64,000 nucleotides of DNA from an uncultured Polaribacter sp. (GCF_947496195.1 NZ_CANMBY010000001.1:1116001-1180000), one strand, 5' to 3'; shown: positions 28,420 to 36,311, numbered from the stretch's first letter. The notes: generated from the letters alone by a model not told the origin. Translations and numbers: made by a program.

Positions 28420-29517
28420 ATGAGAATTCTTTTTGTATTGATGATTGCATTGACCATGCTTTCTTGTAAAACAGATAAAAAACAAAATGATAATAAGCCA
28501 GAAGCTAAAGCCGAAGTTAAAAATTCTTTAATTTACCCTGAAGAAAAACATTTTAAAAGCTTAAAGCAAATTACTTTTGGTGGTGATAATGCAGAAGCCT
28601 ATTGGAGTTTTGATGATAAACAAATTGTTTTTCAATCTAACTTTAAAAATTGGGGAGTTAATTGTGATCAAATGTTTTTGATGAATGCAAACGAAACATT
28701 TAAAGATTCAAAACCACCAATGATTTCTACTGGTTTTGGACGTACAACATGTGCTTATTTTTTACCAGATAACAAACATTTTGTCTATGGCTCTACTCAT
28801 TTAAAAGATAAAGAATGCCCAGAAGTTCCTTTGCGTAAAAACGGTAAATATGTTTGGCCAATTTATGATAGTTTCGACATTTTTGTATCTGATCTAGAAG
28901 GTAATGTTGTAAAACAATTAACAAATGAAGTTGGTTATGATGCAGAAGCAACAGTATCACCACAAGGAGATAAAATTGTGTTTACTTCTACTAGAAGTGG
29001 AGATTTAGAATTGTACACTATGAATATTGATGGTACAGATGTAAAGCAAATTACAGATGAATTAGGTTATGATGGTGGTGCTTTCTTTTCTCCTGATGGA
29101 ACAAAGTTGATTTTTAGAGCTTCAAGACCAAAAACAGAAGAAGAAATTAAAGCGTATAAAGATTTGTTAGCTCAAGGTCTAGTAGAACCAACAGATATGG
29201 AATTATTTATTTGTGATGCAGATGGTTCTAACTTAAGACAATTAACAGATTTAGGAAATGCAAACTGGAGTCCGTTTTTTCATCCTTCAGGTAAAAAAAT
29301 ATTATTCTCTTCTAATTTTGAAGCAGAAAGAGGTTTTCCTTTTAATTTATACATGATAGATTTAGATGGTAAAAATTTAGAAAGAGTTACTCATGGAGAA
29401 ACTTTTGATGCATTTCCTGTTTTCTCTAATGATGGTAAAAAACTTATTTTTTCATCTAATAGAAATAATGGAGGTGGTAGAGATACCAATTTATTTATTG
29501 CAGAATGGCAAGACTAA
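28420..29517 (+). CDS. TolB-like PD40 beta-propeller lipoprotein
   Basis: 365 residues. Lipoprotein signal ending in TMLSC (cysteine at 16). Repeated PD40 units are visible: DAEATVSPQGDKIVFTSTRSGDLELYTMNIDG, then YDGGAFFSPDGTKLIFRASR, NWSPFFHPSGKKILFSSN and FPVFSNDGKKLIFSSN, predicting a six-bladed propeller at the cell envelope. Unlike TolB it has no N-terminal TolB domain and no tol-pal genes around it. The last bases of the gene are duplicated in decayed form just downstream. Confidence 0.88.
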   Translation: MRILFVLMIALTMLSCKTDKKQNDNKPEAKAEVKNSLIYPEEKHFKSLKQITFGGDNAEAYWSFDDKQIVFQSNFKNWGVNCDQMFLMNANETFKDSKPPMISTGFGRTTCAYFLPDNKHFVYGSTHLKDKECPEVPLRKNGKYVWPIYDSFDIFVSDLEGNVVKQLTNEVGYDAEATVSPQGDKIVFTSTRSGDLELYTMNIDGTDVKQITDELGYDGGAFFSPDGTKLIFRASRPKTEEEIKAYKDLLAQGLVEPTDMELFICDADGSNLRQLTDLGNANWSPFFHPSGKKILFSSNFEAERGFPFNLYMIDLDGKNLERVTHGETFDAFPVFSNDGKKLIFSSNRNNGGGRDTNLFIAEWQD

Positions 29518-29582
29518 AAGGCTTGTTTTCTGAAATAAAAATAATGAGATACCAACTTATTTATTGTAAAATAGCAGATTAA
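29481..29582 (+). repeat. Decayed tandem duplication of the TolB-like gene 3' end
   Basis: The gene end beginning AGATACCAATTTATTTATTG at 29481 recurs 66 bases later at 29547 as AGATACCAACTTATTTATTG, and similarity continues through the region of the stop codon (29517 against 29582). The second copy is non-coding and lies in the 68-base gap before the EF-hand gene. Confidence 0.7.
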
Positions 29583-29585
29583 CTT

Positions 29586-29861
29586 ATGGCTTGGTCTAAA
29601 GAAAAAATACTGATAAACATAGAAAACTTAATGAGAAGTAAGTTTACTAATCCTAAAGAAGCATTTGAGTATTTTGATAGTGATAATGATGGGCAGTTAA
29701 CAAAAGCCGATCTTAAACAACTTTTAAAAGAAGCCAAAGTTAGTAGCTTAATAAGAGGCTTAGTTGCAGAATTTATGTTAAATGAATTTGACAAATCAAA
29801 ATCTGGAACTGTAAATTGGGAAGAGTTTAAAACAGTAGCACATACCTATGTTAAAGAATAG
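29586..29861 (+). CDS. EF-hand calcium-binding protein
   Basis: 91 residues, no signal peptide. Two EF-hand loops: D31-x-D33-x-D35-G36 ending at D42, and D69-x-S71-x-S73-G74 ending at E80. The first loop ends in Asp where Glu is usual. A calmodulin-like pair of hands in a small cytoplasmic protein suggests calcium binding or sensing; no target is evident. It follows the TolB-like gene by 68 bases and is convergent with the purine nucleoside phosphorylase gene. Confidence 0.82.
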   Translation: MAWSKEKILINIENLMRSKFTNPKEAFEYFDSDNDGQLTKADLKQLLKEAKVSSLIRGLVAEFMLNEFDKSKSGTVNWEEFKTVAHTYVKE

Positions 29862-29913
29862 CGCTTTTAGTTATTCTAAAAAATAGTCTTAGATTTTTAA
29901 TTAATATTTTAAT

Positions 29914-30732
29914 TTATAAATTTTTGATTACTTCTTTAAAAAGAGTAATCATTTTAGGTTCAGCTTCACCAGCAATAGCAATAATTTCTGCAATATTAAC
30001 AGGCTGTAAATTTTTAGGATCGCATTCATCTGTTAAAACTGAGATAGCAGCACAAGGTAAGTTTAATTGTTTAGCAACAATAACTTCTGGAACAGTGCTC
30101 ATACCTACAGCATCTGTTTCTAAAATTTGTAGCATTCTATATTCTGCTCTTGTTTCTAATTGTGGTCCTAAAACACTAGCATAAACACCTGTATGTAGTT
30201 TAATATTCTCTTTTTTGGCGACTTCAACTATTTTTGAATTAATATATTTTGAATATGGTTCTAACATATCAGCAAAAATATTTCCAAAGTCATTTGCACC
30301 TTTAAATGCTAGTGGAGAACTGCCTTGCAAATTAATATGATCTTCAATTAACATTAAATCACCCTTTTTGTAGTTTAGATTTATAGCTCCTGCTGCATTA
30401 GATATTAATAAATTTTTAATGCCTAAACCATGCATGGTTCTAATACCATAAGTTACTTCCCAAGAATTGTAGCCTTCATACAAATGAAATCGACCAGACA
30501 TCACAACAACTTTTTTGCCTGATAAATCTCCAAAAATTAATTTCCCAGAATGAAACTCTACTGTTGCTTCTGGAAAATGTGGTATTTCTGAATAGGCGAT
30601 TTCTTTTTCAATTGAAATTTCATGAATTAATTTCCCTAAACCTGTACCTAAAACTACGCCTATTTCAGGATTGGTAAATCCATTTTCTTTTAAAAATAAA
30701 ATACTTTCTTGAAGTTGTTGCTGTTTATTCAT
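29914..30732 (-). CDS. Purine nucleoside phosphorylase (trimeric type I)
   Basis: 272 residues. Phosphorolysis of purine nucleosides to base and (deoxy)ribose-1-phosphate in the cytoplasm. Family marks: GVVLGTGLG phosphate loop, EFHSGKLIFG, MSGRFHLYEGY, ISNAAGAIN and EYRMLQ..ETDAVGMSTVPE. It is the last gene of the arsenosugar cluster, four bases after the glycosyltransferase gene. In that setting it may remove adenine from a 5'-deoxy-5'-dimethylarsinoyl adenosine intermediate, though ordinary purine salvage is equally compatible with the sequence. Confidence 0.93.
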   Translation of the reverse strand: MNKQQQLQESILFLKENGFTNPEIGVVLGTGLGKLIHEISIEKEIAYSEIPHFPEATVEFHSGKLIFGDLSGKKVVVMSGRFHLYEGYNSWEVTYGIRTMHGLGIKNLLISNAAGAINLNYKKGDLMLIEDHINLQGSSPLAFKGANDFGNIFADMLEPYSKYINSKIVEVAKKENIKLHTGVYASVLGPQLETRAEYRMLQILETDAVGMSTVPEVIVAKQLNLPCAAISVLTDECDPKNLQPVNIAEIIAIAGEAEPKMITLFKEVIKNL

Positions 30733-30736
30733 ATTG

Positions 30737-31339
30737 CTATTTTAAAAAGTGCTGAAATGCTTTATGATCTTTAATATCTTCAAAAACATCGATATCATTT
30801 AATTCTTCTAACAAATGTATGGTATTCTCTTTTAAGTCTTTTAATGTATCTTTTCTTACAGAAGATGTACCCCAATCTTTATTCTTAAAGATTTGTTCAT
30901 GAAGTTTAGTTAATCCTAATAAATAATAACCACCATCTTTTGCAGGTCCAATTACTACATCATTAGAATCTAAATAAGAAAAAGCTTGTTCTATATGATT
31001 TGGTGTTAAATCATACAAATCACTACCAATGATTATAATTTTTTTATACCCTTCATCAAATCCGTGTTTAAAAGCATTTAGCATTCTAATCCCTAAATCT
31101 TCTCCTTTTTGAAGGTGTTTTTGATAAATTGATGCATCCCAAATATCATTTTCTCTTACTTTAACAGAATAGTAAACTGCTTTATCTGCATTTACTTTTG
31201 ATGAAATTTCATTCGTTTTTTTTAGTAAAAATTTATAGATTTCGAGAGCAGTTTCATCTCCAACAGTTTTTGCTAAACGTGTTTTAGCTTTACCAAGCTC
31301 AGGGTTTCTAGTAAAAATTAAAAGAAGATTTTTAGTCAT
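30737..31339 (-). CDS. DUF2064/TIGR04282-type glycosyltransferase of arsenosugar clusters
   Basis: 200 residues from the ATG at 31339 (MTKNLLLIFTRNPELGKAKT), which is better than the longer reading from 31390 because the extra residues only overlap the rhodanese gene. The nucleotidyl/glycosyltransferase A-type fold is shown by GKAKTRLAK, IIIGSDLYDLT and VVIGPAKDGGYYLLGL. In arsenosugar clusters this family is assigned sugar transfer; the acceptor here is unknown. It overlaps the rhodanese gene end by eight bases and precedes the PNP gene. Confidence 0.88.
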   Translation of the reverse strand: MTKNLLLIFTRNPELGKAKTRLAKTVGDETALEIYKFLLKKTNEISSKVNADKAVYYSVKVRENDIWDASIYQKHLQKGEDLGIRMLNAFKHGFDEGYKKIIIIGSDLYDLTPNHIEQAFSYLDSNDVVIGPAKDGGYYLLGLTKLHEQIFKNKDWGTSSVRKDTLKDLKENTIHLLEELNDIDVFEDIKDHKAFQHFLK

Positions 31340-31826
31340 AAATTTTCTTTCCTTTTTTAAGCCATTTGCCCCAATCTTTACTAAAAGCATGTACTTTTTC
31401 TGTAGGTTTGTTTAAAGTATCTACAACTGTATAGTTATTATTTTTCCATTCAAAAATACCACCATATAAGTTGTAAACATTATTATAACCAGCTTCAATA
31501 AGTTTGTGAGCAACTGTCTCTGAACGAATACCCAAAGAGCAATAAACAACAATTTTTGTGTTTTTATCTTCAGGTAATTTTGCTAAAGTTTCTTTTAGTT
31601 TAAAATTATCATAGCCAACACAAATGGCATTTTTTAAATGACTTACTTTAAACTCTTTTTCTTCTCTTGCATCTAATAAAATTGCATCAGTTTTTGGTAA
31701 AGCTAGAGTTTCTACAGACATGTAAGGAACATTTCTTTTGTTCCATTTGTTTAGTAGTTTATCTAGTTTTTTTTGCCCAAAAGTTGAGGTGCTAACTAGT
31801 ATAAATAGGATGAAGAGTTTTTTCAT
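31332..31826 (-). CDS. Exported rhodanese-domain protein
   Basis: 164 residues from the ATG at 31826 (MKKLFILFILVSTSTFGQ, signal peptide). A single rhodanese domain follows: ILLDAREEKEFKVSHLKNA and the active-site cysteine in VVYCSLGIRSETVAHKL, then YNNVYNLYGGIFEWKN. The C-terminal tail is lysine- and tryptophan-rich (FSKDWGKWLKKGKK). It would handle sulfane sulfur outside the cytoplasm. It sits between the lipoyl-like and glycosyltransferase genes of the arsenosugar cluster, overlapping the latter by eight bases. Its part in the pathway is unknown. Confidence 0.88.
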   Translation of the reverse strand: MKKLFILFILVSTSTFGQKKLDKLLNKWNKRNVPYMSVETLALPKTDAILLDAREEKEFKVSHLKNAICVGYDNFKLKETLAKLPEDKNTKIVVYCSLGIRSETVAHKLIEAGYNNVYNLYGGIFEWKNNNYTVVDTLNKPTEKVHAFSKDWGKWLKKGKKIYD

Positions 31827-31840
31827 AAAGATTAAAGATT

Positions 31841-32155
31841 TCAAATTCCAATTATTTCAGATATAAGGTCACCTTTTTCTATTTTTTGTTGCTCTACTTT
31901 GAAGTAATTTATTCTTCCAGTTACAAATGATTCAAATTCAATTTGATTTTTATCATTTTCAATACAACATATCTTTTGTCCAAGTTTTACTTTCTCCCCT
32001 TTATTTACATACCACTTTTTTAGCCTCCATTCTTGGTTGTCTTGTTTTTCAAGAGGAAAAATTATTTCTTGTTTTTCACCCTTTTCAAGTAATTTTGAAT
32101 TTATTGTGGGGCTCTTTTTTATTTTTTCAATTTGATTTAAAAACCAATTTATCAT
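31841..32155 (-). CDS. Free-standing lipoyl/biotinyl-like domain protein
   Basis: 104 residues. A short N-terminal helix (MINWFLNQIEKIKK) is followed from about residue 43 by a hammerhead-like fold: WYVNKGEKVKLGQKICCIENDK, with K69 in the position of the modified lysine (usual ExDKA, here ENDKNQIEFE), then VTGRINYFKVEQQKIEKGDLI. A C63-C64 pair precedes the lysine. No enzyme domain is attached. It lies within the arsenosugar cluster, 25 bases after the arsM gene and 14 before the rhodanese ATG. Whether K69 is lipoylated is unknown. Confidence 0.78.
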   Translation of the reverse strand: MINWFLNQIEKIKKSPTINSKLLEKGEKQEIIFPLEKQDNQEWRLKKWYVNKGEKVKLGQKICCIENDKNQIEFESFVTGRINYFKVEQQKIEKGDLISEIIGI

Positions 32156-32180
32156 TTGATATTAAAGCTAAAAAGTAATA

Positions 32181-33149
32181 CTAACAACAACCACCTCCAT
32201 CATAATGAAAAGTAGATTCTGAAATAAAAATATCATCTCTACCTAAACTAGCTAAAGCTCCTGCAGTTTTATCGCAAATAGCAAGAGGTTGATTTTTAAG
32301 TAGTACATGACCAGCTTTGTCATCAAAATAATCTTCTTCTCCAAAATAAATTGCTGCTTTACCCGTAAAAATACAAGGGCCATCTGCAGGCATAGGGTCT
32401 TTAATGGCAGCAACTTCTATAGACTCAATGTAAATCAACTCATCTGTTGGATAATGCTTTGGATCTAAGATTCTATAAGGTTTTCTTGCTCTAATTTCTA
32501 TTGTTCCAAAACCAGCATCTGTTAATGCTTTTACATAATCTGCAATAGACAAACTTCCACTTAAACAAAGTGCACGTAAACGTTCGTCATTTCTTAATTC
32601 ATCATTCATGTCTTGTTCACAAGTTGGATCACTCATTACCAAACGTCCATGAGGTTTTAAAACTCTATACATTTCTGCAATCGCCTTTTTTAAATCATCA
32701 GATTTAAAAATATTGAACAAACAATTTTGCGCTGCTACATCAATAGAATTGTCTTCAACAGGTAAATTCATTGCATCACCTTTACGTAAATCTACAAACT
32801 CACTTTTAAACCAATCATTTTGTTCTTCAGCAATTTTAAAGTTTTTTCTTGAGGCTTCTAGCATTTCATCAACCACATCTAAACCTATAACTCCGCCTTT
32901 AGTTCTGTTGAAATAAGCAAATTGTAACAATTCCATACCTCCACCAACACCAACATATAACATTTTTGGGTTGTTTGTTAAATCTCTTGCATGCACAGTA
33001 GAACCACAACCGTAATTCATCTCTTGCATAATTCTTGGGATTTTTAATCCTGGTAATTCCCAAATAGGATTTGTAGTACAGCAAAGCCCAACATCAGGAG
33101 TTAAGGCTGCTTCTTTATAGACGTCTTTTGTAGTTTCTAAATAACTCAT
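32181..33149 (-). CDS. arsM: Arsenosugar-pathway arsenite methyltransferase ArsM
   Basis: 322 residues. SAM-dependent methyltransferase that converts arsenite to methylated forms. SAM motif YVGVGGGMELL (about 65-75), DVVDEML, and AQNCLFNIFKSDDLKKAI. Candidate arsenic-binding cysteines are C23-C24, C48, C145-region Cys (AQNC) and the terminal pair C321-C322 in GGGCC. N-terminus and the C-terminal extension (residues about 240-322, GPCIFTGKAAIYFG) mark the subfamily found beside ArsS. The gene is 16 bases from arsS. Cytoplasmic. Confidence 0.9.
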   Translation of the reverse strand: MSYLETTKDVYKEAALTPDVGLCCTTNPIWELPGLKIPRIMQEMNYGCGSTVHARDLTNNPKMLYVGVGGGMELLQFAYFNRTKGGVIGLDVVDEMLEASRKNFKIAEEQNDWFKSEFVDLRKGDAMNLPVEDNSIDVAAQNCLFNIFKSDDLKKAIAEMYRVLKPHGRLVMSDPTCEQDMNDELRNDERLRALCLSGSLSIADYVKALTDAGFGTIEIRARKPYRILDPKHYPTDELIYIESIEVAAIKDPMPADGPCIFTGKAAIYFGEEDYFDDKAGHVLLKNQPLAICDKTAGALASLGRDDIFISESTFHYDGGGCC

Positions 33150-33165
33150 TTTAATATATTTTTTG

Positions 33166-34221
33166 TTAGGCTACAGTTCCTTGGCAGCTACTACCTGCTC
33201 CAGCTGTACATCCATAACAATGTTGATTTATAATAATATTTCTATCTTGAAGAAGATCTTCATTGTAATCTTTAATATGTTTTACTTTACTTGCTACTTT
33301 TAAATTTAGCATTTGATTAAAATCGCAATCGTATAACCAACCATTCCAACTAACAGAAAGTGTGTTTGTACACATTACATTAGCTACTGCTGACGGATTA
33401 TAAGCATCAACTAAAGCATACATATAGTCTTCGTAATTTTCTGATGCAATTAAATAATCTAAAAATCTACTTATTGGTAAATTTGTAATGGCAAAAAGAT
33501 GATGAAAATCGATATTAAAATCGGCTTTTAAAGCTTTTTTAAAATCTGCTTCTAAAGCCATTTGATCTCCAGGTAAAAATGCTCCTGAAGGATTGTAAAC
33601 TAAATCTAGTTTTAAATCAGAATTAGGCATTCCATAACCTACTGCATTTAGTTCTTGTAATGCTTTTATAGATTTATCGAAAACACCATCTCCACGTTGT
33701 TTGTCTGTTTTTCCACGGGTCCAATGAGGCATAGAAGAAACTACATGAACATTATGTTTTTTAAAGAATTCTGGTAAATCGTAATACTTTTTATTAGCTC
33801 TTATGATAGTTAAATTAGAACGCACAATAAAGTCTTTAATACCTGCTTTTGATGCTTCTTCTACAAACCATCTAAAATTAGGATTCATTTCTGGGGCACC
33901 ACCTGTTAAATCTAAAGTATGCGCTCCAGTATTTTTAATTACATCTAAACATTGTTGCATGGTTTCTACAGTCATAATTTCTTTACGATCAGGACCAGCA
34001 TCAACATGACAATGTTCACATACTTGATTACACATATATCCTAGATTGATTTGTAAAATCTCAAGCTTTTTAGGACGTAAAGGAAACTGATTTGTCTCCT
34101 TAATTTTTGCTGCAAAAGTTGGTAACTCTCCATCAGCGAAAATTCCGTTTGAAAGAATTTCTAATTGACGAGAAGTATTTGCAATATCGTTATTTCTTGC
34201 TTTTAGCGATTTTGTAGCCAT
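33166..34221 (-). CDS. arsS: Arsenosugar biosynthesis radical SAM protein ArsS
   Basis: 351 residues. Radical SAM cluster motif C64-x3-C68-x2-C71 in GYMCNQVCEHCHVDAGP, glycine motif LDLTGGAPEMN, and the family-specific C-terminus with C335, C338 and C346 in CYGCTAGAGSSC. ArsS proteins join the 5'-deoxyadenosyl group to dimethylarsenic. Some family members carry selenocysteine; here all positions are ordinary Cys codons. Adjacent arsM, CMD and glycosyltransferase genes support the assignment. Start at the ATG preceded by an AT-rich hairpin spacer. Confidence 0.94.
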   Translation of the reverse strand: MATKSLKARNNDIANTSRQLEILSNGIFADGELPTFAAKIKETNQFPLRPKKLEILQINLGYMCNQVCEHCHVDAGPDRKEIMTVETMQQCLDVIKNTGAHTLDLTGGAPEMNPNFRWFVEEASKAGIKDFIVRSNLTIIRANKKYYDLPEFFKKHNVHVVSSMPHWTRGKTDKQRGDGVFDKSIKALQELNAVGYGMPNSDLKLDLVYNPSGAFLPGDQMALEADFKKALKADFNIDFHHLFAITNLPISRFLDYLIASENYEDYMYALVDAYNPSAVANVMCTNTLSVSWNGWLYDCDFNQMLNLKVASKVKHIKDYNEDLLQDRNIIINQHCYGCTAGAGSSCQGTVA

Positions 34222-34229
34222 TTATTTAA

Positions 34230-34292
34230 TTACGAATTTCAAATTAAAAATTACGAATTGATAAATTATTCATTCGTAATTTGTAATTGATT
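34230..34292. repeat. AT-rich hairpin spacer between arsS and CMD genes
   Basis: Repeated ATTACGAATT-type units; one pair forms a perfect 11-base stem AAATTACGAAT (34248-34258) / ATTCGTAATTT (34272-34282) with a 13-base loop. No T tract follows, so it is not a clear terminator. Confidence 0.55.
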
Positions 34293-34628
34293 TTACATTT
34301 CAAGTTTATTCACTTTGTTCATCATTTGTACTCCATGAACAAGAGTTGCTCCACTTTTAATGGCAGCTCCTACATGAATAGCTTCCATCATTTCTTCTTT
34401 GGTAATACCTCTTTGTAAACCGTCTTTAGTATAAGCATCTATACAATAAGGGCATTGCTCTGTATGAGCTACAGCTAATGCTATCAAAGATTTTTCGCGA
34501 GCTGTAAGGGCTCCTTCTTCAAAAACTTTTCCATAATAATCAAAAAACTTGTTTCCAAGCTCTTCACTCCATTCTGTTATTTTACCGAATTTTCTTAAAT
34601 CGGCTGCATCATAATAGTTTTTAGACAT
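34293..34628 (-). CDS. Arsenosugar-associated CMD/AhpD-like protein
   Basis: 111 residues. Carboxymuconolactone decarboxylase family with the AhpD-type redox motif C59-P-Y-C62 in HTEQCPYCIDAY and the helical ALTAREKSLIALAVAH lead. This is the peroxidase-like small protein typical of ArsS clusters. It may reduce or shuttle thiols for the arsenic intermediates; the reaction has not been inferred further. It lies 71 bases before arsS. Confidence 0.9.
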   Translation of the reverse strand: MSKNYYDAADLRKFGKITEWSEELGNKFFDYYGKVFEEGALTAREKSLIALAVAHTEQCPYCIDAYTKDGLQRGITKEEMMEAIHVGAAIKSGATLVHGVQMMNKVNKLEM

Positions 34629-34666
34629 AAGTTAATTTGTAATTAAGAAGACGAAAGATACAGAAA

Positions 34667-35377
34667 TTATTTACCATTTAAAGACCAGTCATATTTTAAA
34701 TAACTGATTTTTGCATTCGATTTAATTTCAGTTTCTGAGTATTTATTTAAATAATCTATAATTGAACCATTTTTAGTAAAATCACCTTTAAACCAGTTAA
34801 AAATTTCTGAAATTTGAATTCTTTTTTCAGTTATTTTATTTCTATTAGGGTCGTTTATAAAAGCCTTCATTAACTTAGTTAATTCTGCATCTATATTTTC
34901 TTCTGTAAATGCTACATTACCAAGTTTTGGGCAAGACATAGAAGCACAATTTACACCTACATGAATTTTTGGATCAAATAATTTTTTTCTTAAAATTTGA
35001 TGTTCAATATGATCTAAAGTATAAGTCGTATTTCCAACTTTAGCAAATGGAATTTTCCAAGCATTTTTATCTTTTCTTTCGATTTTCATTATAGATTTTA
35101 GAGGATAATTTTCTAAAATTAATTTGATGGTATAAGCATTATAGGCGTTAATCCAAAACGCTCTTTTTTTGTTGTCAGACCAAGAAGATTCAGGAGTCGT
35201 TTTTTCTAAATATTTGATATAACTATCTAGTTTAGCCTCATCTTTTTTAAATGATTGGTAGCCTACAATTCCTTCATCAGAGACATGTTGTTGTAATAAA
35301 TCATTAAATATAGAGGTTTGTGCATTTGTATGTAAAAGCATTAAAAATGCAATGAATGTAAAAAGTATTTTCTTCAT
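34667..35377 (-). CDS. Exported DUF547 protein
   Basis: 236 residues. Signal peptide MKKILFTFIAFLMLLHTNAQ. DUF547 marks: KKRAFWINAYNAYTIKLILE near residue 64, HVGVNCASMSCPKLG near residue 139, and a C-terminal FNWFKGDF. DUF547 proteins are papain-like in fold by family knowledge, with the Cys-Ser-Cys region as a possible catalytic site. Function unknown. It is 38 bases upstream of the CMD gene, so probably the first gene of the arsenosugar operon, but it could be independent. Confidence 0.85.
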   Translation of the reverse strand: MKKILFTFIAFLMLLHTNAQTSIFNDLLQQHVSDEGIVGYQSFKKDEAKLDSYIKYLEKTTPESSWSDNKKRAFWINAYNAYTIKLILENYPLKSIMKIERKDKNAWKIPFAKVGNTTYTLDHIEHQILRKKLFDPKIHVGVNCASMSCPKLGNVAFTEENIDAELTKLMKAFINDPNRNKITEKRIQISEIFNWFKGDFTKNGSIIDYLNKYSETEIKSNAKISYLKYDWSLNGK

Positions 35378-35431
35378 TTTTAAAAATATTCTAATGTTTT
35401 AGACGAGCGCTTTTTTAATTAATTACAAAAA

Positions 35432-36133
35432 TTAATCTAAAATTTCTTCATTTATTTTTAGGTTAAATCTTTTCTTAAAAGCATAAACAACTAAATATAA
35501 TATAGGTGTGTCTAAAGCAGCAATCATTATTTTAAATAAAACGCCACTAATAAGAAGTCCTAAAAAGTTATCCCAGTTAATAATTCCGAAAGAACAAAGT
35601 AGTATTAAAACAGTAAGTGTATCTATAAATTGAGAAGAAAAAGTAGAGAAATTATTACGTAACCAAAGATGTTTACCTTTAGTAAGTTGTTTCCAAAAAT
35701 GATAGACTTTAATATCAATAAATTGAGCAAAAAGATAAGCTAACATTGATGCTAAAACTGCTAATGGTGCAGCACCAAAAACATTTACAAATAAACCATC
35801 ATTTACTGGAGACCAAGGTGTAGCAGGTACATTTTTAGAGACATAAATAATTATTAATGAGAAAAATGAAGCAAAAATTCCTGCAATAACAACTTCGTTG
35901 GCTTTTCTTTTACCATAGATTTCAGATAAAATATCTGTAATTAAAAAAGTTATTGGGTAAGGTAATAAGCCTACAGAAACTTCAAATAATTTTGTGTCAA
36001 ATATTTCAATATCAAAAGGATACCAGTAAAAAAACTTTTGAAATATTAAATTTGAGGTAACTAAAGAGGCTATAAAAAGAGCTGCAAGAATTAAATAGAT
36101 TCTATTGGCTAATAATTTATCTTTTGATGTCAT
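35432..36133 (-). CDS. VUT/YhhQ-family queuosine precursor transporter
   Basis: 233 residues from the ATG at 36133 (MTSKDKLLANRIYLILAALF); the longer reading from 36196 adds 21 residues without similarity to the family and covers a TAACTTCG promoter-like sequence. Six membrane spans. Motifs: PYPITFLITDILSEIYGKRKA, LFAQFIDIKVYHFWK, LRNNFSTFSSQFIDTLT. The family imports queuine or preQ precursors into the cytoplasm. Runs in the same direction as the arsenosugar genes but shows no link in function. Confidence 0.9.
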   Translation of the reverse strand: MTSKDKLLANRIYLILAALFIASLVTSNLIFQKFFYWYPFDIEIFDTKLFEVSVGLLPYPITFLITDILSEIYGKRKANEVVIAGIFASFFSLIIIYVSKNVPATPWSPVNDGLFVNVFGAAPLAVLASMLAYLFAQFIDIKVYHFWKQLTKGKHLWLRNNFSTFSSQFIDTLTVLILLCSFGIINWDNFLGLLISGVLFKIMIAALDTPILYLVVYAFKKRFNLKINEEILD

Positions 36134-36303
36134 AAAAGCGAAGTTAATAAATAAAACAACGTGTTTCTTCTTATCTAAAATTTGATTGACTTGCATAACA
36201 CTATTTACACTACTTGTTTGTGATCATTTTAAGAATCTAAACTAAATTTCGGTATAGAAAAAGTGAGTAATAAAAGCAGGTGTTAGCTTCTGATAAAAAT
36301 GAT

Positions 36304-36311
36304 TATTTTTG
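36304..36311 (+). promoter_or_regulatory. fabD promoter -7 element
   Basis: TATTTTTG matches TAnnTTTG and lies 28 bases before the fabD ATG. Confidence 0.5.

Noticed and set aside
33166-34221. ArsS as a selenoprotein
   Set aside because: Some relatives use selenocysteine, but all cysteine positions here are ordinary codons and there is no in-frame TGA.
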